Source: Marisediminitalea aggregata
GTDB taxonomy: Bacteria > Pseudomonadota > Gammaproteobacteria > Enterobacterales > Alteromonadaceae
NCBI RefSeq assembly: GCF_900129565.1
Contig: NZ_FQWD01000002.1
Span: 1 to 64,000 of the forward strand
DNA: 64,000 nucleotides
Direction of reading: 5' to 3'
Below the pieces are notes generated by a model that was not told the DNA's origin, ran no database searches, and saw nothing but the letters and a program-made list of their open reading frames with translations. This document shows, in pieces, positions 8,734 through 16,013 of this stretch. The position numbers and the translations under genes were made by a program. Each line of letters starts with the position of its first letter. Position 1 is the stretch's first letter.

Positions 8734-10056
8734 ATGCTGAACAATAAATTACTGCTTTGGAGTATTACCGTCGCCTGTGCCGGGTTCTTATTTGGCTTTG
8801 ATACAGCTGTAATATCCGGAGCAGATCAACCCATCCAAGCCTTGTGGCAAACCTCTGATCTGACCCATGGTTTGTTTATCATGTCATCGGCCCTATGGGG
8901 CACAGTACTGGGGGCATTAGGCGCTAACATTCCCTGTGACCGGTTTGGCCGCAAAACCACACTGATTGCTATTGGGGTGCTATATCTGCTGTCTGCATTG
9001 GGTTCAGCGCTGGCAACAGATCCTGTTACTTTCAGTGTAATGCGCTTTATTGGCGGTATCGGCGTCGGTGTCTCCTCGATAGCGGTGCCCGCCTACATTG
9101 CTGAAATAGCACCAGCGGCTCAGCGTGGTCGACTGGTTGCGCTTTACCAGTTCCAAATTGTGTTTGGCATATTAATCGCGTTTTTATCGAACTATCTGCT
9201 GGCAGATACATTTCTGCTCAGTTGGCGCTGGATGCTGGGCATAGAAGCCCTTCCTGCAGCTATCTACCTGCTGTTGGTTTTCTTTGTACCAGAAAGTCCC
9301 CGGTGGCTGCTGCTACACAAACAGGATCACCAGGCAGCCAGTCAGATTCTGCATGCTGTAGGGGAACCTTCGCCGCAACACCTGATAACCCAAATTGAAA
9401 GTGAACATCAGCAACGCGCTAGCGAGAACCTGTTCAGTCATGCGTATCGCTGGCCAATACTGCTGGCGTTTTTACTGGCTTTCTTTAACCAGCTCTCGGG
9501 TATTAACTTTGTGATTTACTTTGCCCCACGCATCTTCAGTCTGGCGGGGCTGGACAGCAGTGCCGCGTTGTTGTCGAGTGCGGGCATTGGCCTGGTCAAC
9601 CTGTTATTTACCGTGTTGGGGATGGTGCTTATTGACAAGGCTGGCCGTAAAACCCTGCTCGTCATAGGTTCAATAGGCTACATTCTGTCTTTAGCCGCAC
9701 TCACGATAGCGTTTCAGTTGTCGTTAGCGGGTAATTTAGTGGTTGCCTTTATATTCATGTTTATCGCGTCACACGCGGTGGGCCAGGGTGCGGTGATCTG
9801 GGTGTTTATTTCTGAAATATTCCCCAACTCGGTGCGCACCAAGGGGCAAAGCCTGGGCTGCGGTACCCATTGGGTTCTGGCGGCTTTGATTACGCTTGTG
9901 ATGCCAGCTGTGTTAGGCAGCTTTACGCCCACTGTCATCTTTGGCTTCTTTACCGTGATGATGGTCCTGCAGCTAATATGCGTGCTGTGGTTGTTTCCTG
10001 AAACCCGTGGCAAATCCATTGAGGAACTGGGTATGTCACTCTCAGACAGCCGCTAA
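8734..10056 (+). CDS. Sugar porter family MFS transporter
   Basis: This 440-residue carrier has twelve predicted helices and the sugar-porter signatures: GFDTAVISGA near residue 22, DRFGRKTT near residue 70, VPESPRWLL near residue 187, DKAGRKTLL near residue 300, and PETRGKS at the C-terminus. The segment NQLSGINFVIYFAPRIF carries the QxSGxN-type sugar-binding residues. It resembles XylE/AraE/GalP and IolT proton symporters, so a monosaccharide or inositol is the likely substrate. No sugar kinase or regulator lies beside it. A good terminator follows immediately. Confidence 0.88.
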   Translation: MLNNKLLLWSITVACAGFLFGFDTAVISGADQPIQALWQTSDLTHGLFIMSSALWGTVLGALGANIPCDRFGRKTTLIAIGVLYLLSALGSALATDPVTFSVMRFIGGIGVGVSSIAVPAYIAEIAPAAQRGRLVALYQFQIVFGILIAFLSNYLLADTFLLSWRWMLGIEALPAAIYLLLVFFVPESPRWLLLHKQDHQAASQILHAVGEPSPQHLITQIESEHQQRASENLFSHAYRWPILLAFLLAFFNQLSGINFVIYFAPRIFSLAGLDSSAALLSSAGIGLVNLLFTVLGMVLIDKAGRKTLLVIGSIGYILSLAALTIAFQLSLAGNLVVAFIFMFIASHAVGQGAVIWVFISEIFPNSVRTKGQSLGCGTHWVLAALITLVMPAVLGSFTPTVIFGFFTVMMVLQLICVLWLFPETRGKSIEELGMSLSDSR

Positions 10057-10066
10057 CACCAACGAA

Positions 10067-10088
10067 AAAGGCGCCAACCGGCGCCTTT
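10067..10088. terminator. Bidirectional terminator between sugar porter and peroxiredoxin
   Basis: AAAGGCGCC, loop AACC, GGCGCCTTT: a compact GC-rich hairpin with A/T flanks between convergent genes. Confidence 0.85.
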
Positions 10089-10108
10089 CACTTAAATATC
10101 GTTCAAGC

Positions 10109-10714
10109 TTAGAGCTCTTCTGATTTTTCAGCCAGGTACTTAGCAACACCTTCAGGGCTCGCGTCCATACCAGATTTTCCTTCAGTCCAGCCAGCCGGAC
10201 ATACTTCACCGTGCTCTTCGTGGAACGCCAGTGCGTCAACCATGCGCAGCATTTCGTCGATATTACGGCCCAGAGGCAGATCGTTAACTACCTGGTGACG
10301 TACCTGACCAGCTTCGTCGATCAGGAATGAGCCACGGAACGCTACACCTGCTTCAGGGTGCTCTACGTCATAGGCCTGGCAGATTTCGTGCTTCACGTCT
10401 GCAACCAGAGTGTACTTAACCGGACCAATACCGCCTTGGTTAACCGGCGTATTACGCCATGCATTGTGAGAGAACTGAGAATCGATAGACACACCAATCA
10501 CTTCCACACCGCGCTTGGCAAACTCGTCATAACGTTTGTCGAAAGCGATCAGCTCTGAAGGACATACAAAGGTAAAGTCTAATGGATAAAAGAAAACAAC
10601 GGCTTTTTTACCCTTAATGGCTTCGCTTAAAGAAAAGCTATCAACAATTTCACCGCTACCTAGCACTGCAGCAGCAGTAAAGTCCGGGGCCGGACGGCCT
10701 ACCAGTACGCTCAT
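10109..10714 (-). CDS. Typical 2-Cys peroxiredoxin (AhpC/TSA family)
   Basis: This 201-residue thiol peroxidase reduces hydrogen peroxide and organic hydroperoxides. The peroxidatic cysteine is Cys51 in DFTFVCPSE and the resolving cysteine is Cys172 in HGEVCPAGW. The frame can be extended to a GTG at 10726, but a GGAG sits six bases before the ATG at 10714 and MSVLVGRPAPDF is the usual start, so 10714 was chosen. No ahpF lies beside it, so thioredoxin is a likely reductant (inference). It converges with the sugar porter gene. Confidence 0.95.
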   Translation of the reverse strand: MSVLVGRPAPDFTAAAVLGSGEIVDSFSLSEAIKGKKAVVFFYPLDFTFVCPSELIAFDKRYDEFAKRGVEVIGVSIDSQFSHNAWRNTPVNQGGIGPVKYTLVADVKHEICQAYDVEHPEAGVAFRGSFLIDEAGQVRHQVVNDLPLGRNIDEMLRMVDALAFHEEHGEVCPAGWTEGKSGMDASPEGVAKYLAEKSEEL

Positions 10715-11050
10715 AATTTGCTCCACTTGTGTTTGTGATTATTCCTAATGGCAGTATTGCCATGGGCGCTGACACTGTTGTACCAGCCATGTCTATTATT
10801 GGTGCGCTTTTTTATAAAACAACAGCATCTGATTAAAACTTTCAAATAATCCGACCAGTTTTTTTGTGATTGATGACGCATAAAAGCAAATCCGGGTTTT
10901 CCCCTATGGCATTTGCCTAGGGGCTGTTCAAAAATCACTACAGCCTGATAAAAGCACATAGCTAACTTTTGGCTAAATTTGCGGAAAAGCATTTGCAAAG
11001 ATAACAAATAACAATTATTATCATTTGCAACACTAGTTAGAGGTTTTTTT
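10715..11050. other. Intergenic region between peroxiredoxin and bfd
   Basis: These 336 bases hold the promoters of two divergent genes. A Fur-like operator lies near the bfd end. A short hairpin at 10901-10923 (arms CCCCTA and TAGGGG with inner GGC/GCC) has no T-tract and no assigned role. An open frame through this stretch on the minus strand has no recognisable similarity and is not called. Confidence 0.6.
11007..11025 (+). promoter_or_regulatory. Fur-box-like operator before bfd
   Basis: AATAACAATTATTATCATT resembles the 19-base Fur consensus (alternating GATAAT and ATTATC). It ends 25 bases before the bfd start, placing it over the expected promoter. bfd is Fur-repressed in E. coli and Pseudomonas, which fits. 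Confidence 0.65.
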
Positions 11051-11245
11051 ATGTACGTGTGTATGTGCTACGGCATTACCGATACTGCTATTAAACGCGC
11101 TGTCACTGAAGACGGTGTGGGCAACATGCGTCAGTTAAAAGAGCAACTGCAAGTGGGTTCACAATGCGGGCGTTGTATCCAAATGGCCCAGCAAATAATT
11201 GATTCTACTATCATCGACGAGTCTTTATTCAAAGACGTGGGCTAG
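11051..11245 (+). CDS. bfd: Bacterioferritin-associated ferredoxin
   Basis: This 64-residue [2Fe-2S] protein has the four cluster cysteines at Cys4, Cys6, Cys39 and Cys42 (YVCMCYGIT and SQCGRCIQ), the pattern of Bfd. Bfd docks on bacterioferritin and reduces its core so that stored iron is released under iron shortage. A Fur-type operator lies upstream. No bfr gene lies alongside in this window. The gene is short but complete, and converges with the STN-type TonB receptor gene. Confidence 0.95.
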   Translation: MYVCMCYGITDTAIKRAVTEDGVGNMRQLKEQLQVGSQCGRCIQMAQQIIDSTIIDESLFKDVG

Positions 11246-11281
11246 TACCCGCCCCGGTAGTACTGCGCTTTACAATCACAG

Positions 11282-14206
11282 TTACCACTTGGCATTGATT
11301 GCCGCAAAATAATAGCTTCCGTCAATGCCACCCGGACTGGTTGAAGGATATTTCGCGCCTGCAACAAACTGATAAGGGTTGATATCGGGTTGGGTGTTAA
11401 ACAGGTTATTTACCCCAAACGTCACCCCCCACACCGGGGTAAAGGCATATTGCCAGCGCGCATCCAGCGTGAAACGCCCGCCTGACTCTATATCCAATCC
11501 TGCAGCAGCATCGAGATGATCTTCATAGAAGCTGCCGTAGTAGTTGAGCCGCCAACTTAATTCATTCGGTCCGAATTGCTGATTCAACGTCACATTCGCA
11601 CGCCAGGCTGGTAAGTTATCTTCCAGCATTCGAATGCGTTGACGCGTCAGATTAGTATCCTCGCTGGCACCGGTGTCATTCAAGGTAACTCGGGTAACCT
11701 GCGTATCCGTCCAGTTCACACTGGCCAGCAGATCGTTCTGCCAGTCACCAGACGCAAAACGCCAGTGGAAAATAAGATCCATGCCCCGGGTCAGGGTGTC
11801 AAAATCATTGGTGAAATACTTGGCGCTGCGATAGGTTTCGGCTTCTTTGAAACCCTGTGCCAACAGCAAATCAATAGTATCCTCAGACAGCGGAATCGCA
11901 GAGGTTGTGCTAATCCGGTCAGACAATCGAATCTGGTAAAAATCCAAAGTCAGTTGGGCGACAGATTTTACTTTTGCTACCAGACCGACACTGATGTTAG
12001 TTGACTCTTCTGGGGCCAGTGCCGATGCACCCAATTGCTTCGCTACCGGATTAGAGGGCGGCAATGTCACCTGGTCTTCTAACCCGTTCAAGCCGAACTT
12101 GGTACTAATATTAATGATATTGCTCTGGCCAACTGTTGGCGCTTTGTACCCCGTACTCACTGAGCTACGCAGAGCCATCGACGAGGTAAATTGCCAGCGC
12201 GCACTGAATTTTCCATCCAGGTGGGTACCGAAATCCGAAAAATCTTCAGCACGAATGGCTGCGCCAAACAGCCATTCAGCCGAAAAGGGAATAGACGCAT
12301 CAACGTACACAGCACGATTACTTCGCTGCCATTGACCGGATGTTTCCGGGCGATATCCCGGAAAGCCATTGGCGCCTACCGAAAACCCTGAATGAACACC
12401 CGTCACATTCTGCGCAAAGGGACCTACTACGTATGACGCTTCCTCACCTTTAACCTGTTTGTACAACTCGCTTCGCCATTCAATGCCCATGGCCAGCGTA
12501 ACTGGCTGAAACATCTGTGCATCCACTTCTTTCACCAGATCCACGCTGGCGTTTTTCTCCAACTGCGCAGCGCCACCGGGGTTAAAGGAAGTAGGCGAAT
12601 CCGGCCCTAAAGAGGGATTGACCGTATTGTCGATATAATACTGAATTCCCGAATACCCCACTCCGGCACTGACATCGAAAAACCAATCATTGCCCAGGTC
12701 ACCACGTACGCCTGTGTACCAACTGCCGTCTTTCACCTTGCCACCGAAACGGGGAGTAAACCCGCCGGGGAACCATTCGTTGAAGGCAAAACAATTGCGC
12801 CCAACATCGCTAGAGGGGTCATTTATTTGCAGAAAAGCCGGGTTGGTCAGTACGTTTTCATTACCGAGTGTAATAACGGGGCACGCTATCCCCTGCCCTA
12901 AGCCATCCAAATCTGCAATTAGCAGTTGCCGGGGGCCGGTTGTATTATCGGTTACAAACACCCCCTGGCGGGTTTGCGGATTGCGGAAATAAAACTCCCC
13001 TTCCATTTCCCGTAGTGTACCTAACGCGAAGCTATACCATTCAGTGCCATTCGATAAAGGAACCGCAGTATTTACAGCTAACTTCAAATCACTGTCCATA
13101 TCGGCACTGCCCCACTGTTGAGCAGGGTTTGCAATAAATGAATTCCCAGCCTCTATGAGACTTTGAGCGTCACTTCGCTGCACACTTCTTGAGGTTGGTT
13201 GTTGCTGTTGAAATTCGGTACTGATATGTAAAAAGCCGCCGCCTTCAAATCCCATACCCTGGCTGTATTGCACGCCAATCATCTCACCGTCACCCGCGCT
13301 GTGCTGACCAATGGTCAGGGTAAATGAGCCGCTCTCCGGGGCACTCTTCAACTTAAAATTCATAACACCGGCGATGGCGTCTGAACCATATTGAGCTGCA
13401 GCGCCATCTCGTAGTACTTCCACCTGCTCAATGGCACTCACGGGTAACACGGAAATATCCGGTCCTTGCGCACCGTCGGACAATCCACCGCCGAGAAACG
13501 TGATCACCGCTGAGCGATGCCGACGTTTGCCGTTTAACAAGGTTAAAGTATGGTCCGATGCGAGACCACGCAAATTGGCAGGGCGCACCAGCATGGCGGC
13601 ATCGTTGGTTGTTTGAGCATTAACGTTTAGCGAAGGTACCGTCTGCGTCAGGGCATCCAGCATATTCTGGCTACCCTGAAAAAACGGCTGATCCAGGGCA
13701 ATAATATCCAGTGGCACTGCTGAGTCGTATGCGCCGCGTGCCGATGCCCGGGTGCCAAGTACCGAGATCCGCTCAAATTGTGGCAACGTTTCTTCTGTTG
13801 CCGCTAAGCGAACCGCGTCAGGTAGTTCATCGTTATTGGATGGCGGCGGTAATGCTTGTCGCTGAACAATAGTAAGGAAGCCGTTTTCATCCGTATTGAT
13901 TGCCAGTGGCGTGTTAACAAGCAAATGTTGTAACACCTCTTCGAGCGTATAAACCCCCTCTACGCCGGGCAGTGCGACCTGTTGAGCAAGTTCAAAAGGA
14001 AATAACAGTGTGGTTTTAGCCTGGGTGGCAACCTCAATGAGCGTTTTGTCAGCCGTTTGAGGGTGTATCGAAAAGTGATATCGCTGCGCTGTTAGCTGGC
14101 TATTTGCGTGTTCTGTTGACTGGGCATGCACAGATGCTGGCGTGGCGAGGCCGCCTGAAGCCAGTAACAGAATGAGAGAAGCGTTTGTCCAATGCCTAAC
14201 GTACAA
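11282..14206 (-). CDS. TonB-dependent receptor with N-terminal signalling (STN) domain
   Basis: This 974-residue outer-membrane receptor has a signal peptide (to about residue 29) and then a secretin/TonB short domain at about residues 45-115 (LIEVATQAKTTLLFPFELA, then LEEVLQHLL). This is the FecA/FpvA-type extension that contacts a FecR protein. A plug domain follows (about 145-290, with VPSLNV, GAAAQYGSDAIAGVMNF) and then the 22-strand barrel, ending in KW. It is downstream of fecI- and fecR-like genes on the same strand, so it is probably the signal-transducing receptor of that set. The start is a TTG without an obvious ribosome-binding site, so the exact start is uncertain. The substrate is unknown; it is a clear paralogue of the receptor at 16014-18593. 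Confidence 0.9.
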   Translation of the reverse strand: MYVRHWTNASLILLLASGGLATPASVHAQSTEHANSQLTAQRYHFSIHPQTADKTLIEVATQAKTTLLFPFELAQQVALPGVEGVYTLEEVLQHLLVNTPLAINTDENGFLTIVQRQALPPPSNNDELPDAVRLAATEETLPQFERISVLGTRASARGAYDSAVPLDIIALDQPFFQGSQNMLDALTQTVPSLNVNAQTTNDAAMLVRPANLRGLASDHTLTLLNGKRRHRSAVITFLGGGLSDGAQGPDISVLPVSAIEQVEVLRDGAAAQYGSDAIAGVMNFKLKSAPESGSFTLTIGQHSAGDGEMIGVQYSQGMGFEGGGFLHISTEFQQQQPTSRSVQRSDAQSLIEAGNSFIANPAQQWGSADMDSDLKLAVNTAVPLSNGTEWYSFALGTLREMEGEFYFRNPQTRQGVFVTDNTTGPRQLLIADLDGLGQGIACPVITLGNENVLTNPAFLQINDPSSDVGRNCFAFNEWFPGGFTPRFGGKVKDGSWYTGVRGDLGNDWFFDVSAGVGYSGIQYYIDNTVNPSLGPDSPTSFNPGGAAQLEKNASVDLVKEVDAQMFQPVTLAMGIEWRSELYKQVKGEEASYVVGPFAQNVTGVHSGFSVGANGFPGYRPETSGQWQRSNRAVYVDASIPFSAEWLFGAAIRAEDFSDFGTHLDGKFSARWQFTSSMALRSSVSTGYKAPTVGQSNIINISTKFGLNGLEDQVTLPPSNPVAKQLGASALAPEESTNISVGLVAKVKSVAQLTLDFYQIRLSDRISTTSAIPLSEDTIDLLLAQGFKEAETYRSAKYFTNDFDTLTRGMDLIFHWRFASGDWQNDLLASVNWTDTQVTRVTLNDTGASEDTNLTRQRIRMLEDNLPAWRANVTLNQQFGPNELSWRLNYYGSFYEDHLDAAAGLDIESGGRFTLDARWQYAFTPVWGVTFGVNNLFNTQPDINPYQFVAGAKYPSTSPGGIDGSYYFAAINAKW

Positions 14207-14299
14207 TGAAAAATAAAAATGCCGCGTAAAATTCCGCTAATATTTACATAAACTCAACCGCAGTGCACCCATTCTCTGTAAATAGCTGTTTGTATGCAG

Positions 14300-15352
14300 T
14301 TAAATCGAGCTATCTGCCCGGTGTAAATGGATATTTTGCTCGGCGTCCTGATAAGACTGAATGTCAAAACTGTTTTCCAGTGCCGCTAATAAGCCATTGA
14401 TGTCGCCCACGCGGAAGTAGCCAGCAATACGGGTATCAATAATGCGATCGTCATCAATCACAAATTTCACCTGGGTGTACCGGCTGATTTCATCCAGCGC
14501 TTTGTTAAGCTGTTGACCGGTAAAAACGATCTGTCCGTCTTGCCAGGCCAGACTCTGGGCAATTTCTGACTGGGTTAAAGCCGTTCTGGCTGACACGCTC
14601 TCTTTCACCAGCGCCTGTTCACCAGCAAACACCATCACACCTTCCAGCTCAATAGGTAGTGGCGCCCGATTGCGTTCTGCTGTTGTAGTGCTGTCAGAGA
14701 CCGATTGTTGCGATACACGGACTTTTCCTTCGGTCACCACCAATTCAAACGCATTGTCCCGGGTGAATTCCATATTGAAAGCGGTACCTACCGCTGTAAC
14801 CGCATTCTCGCCCGCGAACACGGTAAAAGGTCTGGCCGGGTCGTGGGCAACGTCAAAATGCGCTTCCCCTTTCAGTAACTCAATTTGTCTGAAACCCGGA
14901 TAAAAATTAACACGGATTTGTGTATCCGTATTCAGAAATACTTTGGAGCCGTCGGCCAATAGCACCGTTTTTTGCTCACCGATCTCGGTTGCTGATTCTT
15001 GTGTAACGCTGGCAACGGTTTCAGTAGGCTCGATAGCAGACAACATGTTCCAGCTCAGCGCGCCGGTGACAGAGACTGCGAGCACCGCAGCGGCCGCCAG
15101 CCACTTGTTAACACGTCGGGGTGTTTTGTGAGGTTGATAGGTCACCAGTCCTTGTAAGGCGTGCATTACGCTCATATCGTCCCAAAGACGGGCCATTTCG
15201 AACAGCATTTTCTGATGCGACGGATTGGCCGCCATCCACTCTTGAAGCGCAGCGCTTTCTTCCGCTGACAGACCGCGGTCGATGGCCGCTATCCACTCAC
15301 AGGCTTTAGCCTGAATGGTTTCTTTGCTGTTGAATTGACTAACGTTATTCAT
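14300..15352 (-). CDS. FecR-like anti-sigma factor
   Basis: This 350-residue protein has an N-terminal cytoplasmic sigma-binding region (DUF4880-like, about residues 10-55, with EWIAAIDRGLSAEE and W at residue 39), one membrane helix at about residues 83-103, and a periplasmic FecR domain (about 125-225) including LADGSKVFLNTDT and GEAHFDV. The C-terminal region (about 275-345, with LNKALDEISRYTQVKFVID) resembles an STN-type fold that meets the receptor signalling domain. It should hold the adjacent ECF sigma factor inactive until the receptor binds its ligand. The sigma gene ends 15 bases upstream, so they form one operon. Confidence 0.92.
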   Translation of the reverse strand: MNNVSQFNSKETIQAKACEWIAAIDRGLSAEESAALQEWMAANPSHQKMLFEMARLWDDMSVMHALQGLVTYQPHKTPRRVNKWLAAAAVLAVSVTGALSWNMLSAIEPTETVASVTQESATEIGEQKTVLLADGSKVFLNTDTQIRVNFYPGFRQIELLKGEAHFDVAHDPARPFTVFAGENAVTAVGTAFNMEFTRDNAFELVVTEGKVRVSQQSVSDSTTTAERNRAPLPIELEGVMVFAGEQALVKESVSARTALTQSEIAQSLAWQDGQIVFTGQQLNKALDEISRYTQVKFVIDDDRIIDTRIAGYFRVGDINGLLAALENSFDIQSYQDAEQNIHLHRADSSI

Positions 15353-15367
15353 GACTACTGCTCTGCT

Positions 15368-15910
15368 CTACCCCAGATTAGACTGGCTTTCGTCCCTGTT
15401 ATGGGGTTGCTGCTGCCGCGCTAAAAACTGTGCACACTGCATCAAACCTTTAGCGACATGCTTTTCAACAGTGCTTTCACTGATTTGCAAAAGCTCTGCA
15501 ATGTCCCTCTGGCTCATATCGTACACTTTCTTTAACAAAAATACGCGTTTTACTTCAGCTGACAGGTTTTCAGTAGCCTGACAAAAATGAATAAATCGCT
15601 GTTTGCTCTCAACCTGCCGCTCAATCATTTCGTCACTAAAGTCGGTAGCAAGTACATCCATATTCTCAATTTGATCATTGAGCTGATGTGCTGCTCGGTT
15701 GACGTGATTCAGCGCCAGATTCCGCACTGTTCTGAGCATGTAAGTGCGTTCGTATTGTATCTCTTGCTTTAATTCTGCTTCGTAACTTTTTACAAAAGCA
15801 TCCTGCACAATGTCTTCTATATCGTTAGCATCCACAATTGAGCTTATCGCGCGCATCAGTTTGCTGCGATATTTCATGTAAGTGGAGGCGATCTTCGATT
15901 TTTCGCTCAT
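15368..15910 (-). CDS. FecI-like ECF sigma factor
   Basis: This 180-residue protein contains sigma region 2 (about residues 10-75, with IEDIVQDAFVKSYE and RTYMLRTVRNLALNHV) and region 4 (about 110-165, with KVYDMSQRDIAELLQISESTVEKHV). Region 3 is absent, as in ECF sigma factors. It is followed directly by a FecR-type gene and an STN-type receptor gene, the standard cell-surface-signalling set. It probably directs transcription of one or both receptor genes around it; no binding site could be proved by eye. Confidence 0.93.
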   Translation of the reverse strand: MSEKSKIASTYMKYRSKLMRAISSIVDANDIEDIVQDAFVKSYEAELKQEIQYERTYMLRTVRNLALNHVNRAAHQLNDQIENMDVLATDFSDEMIERQVESKQRFIHFCQATENLSAEVKRVFLLKKVYDMSQRDIAELLQISESTVEKHVAKGLMQCAQFLARQQQPHNRDESQSNLG

Positions 15911-15962
15911 TGCCAGGTCTTATAAACTCGTTTTTACTGCTAAGTATAGTCGTGACCAAAAT

Positions 15963-15989
15963 GGCCGGCCGGCATTATACCGGTCGGCC
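15963..15989 (-). terminator. Hairpin after the second TonB receptor gene
   Basis: On the minus strand GGCCGACCGG, loop TATAATG, CCGGCCGGCC forms a ten-pair stem with one G-U pair, 24 bases past the stop at 16014. The following ATTTTGG is a weak T-tract, so read-through into the sigma gene is possible. Confidence 0.55.
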
Positions 15990-16013
15990 AGGTCACAGGG
16001 AAAAACAATTACC

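Noticed and set aside
10711-11007. A 98-codon minus-strand frame between peroxiredoxin and bfd
   Set aside because: It overlaps the start of the peroxiredoxin gene, has no ribosome-binding site, and its sequence resembles no protein family.
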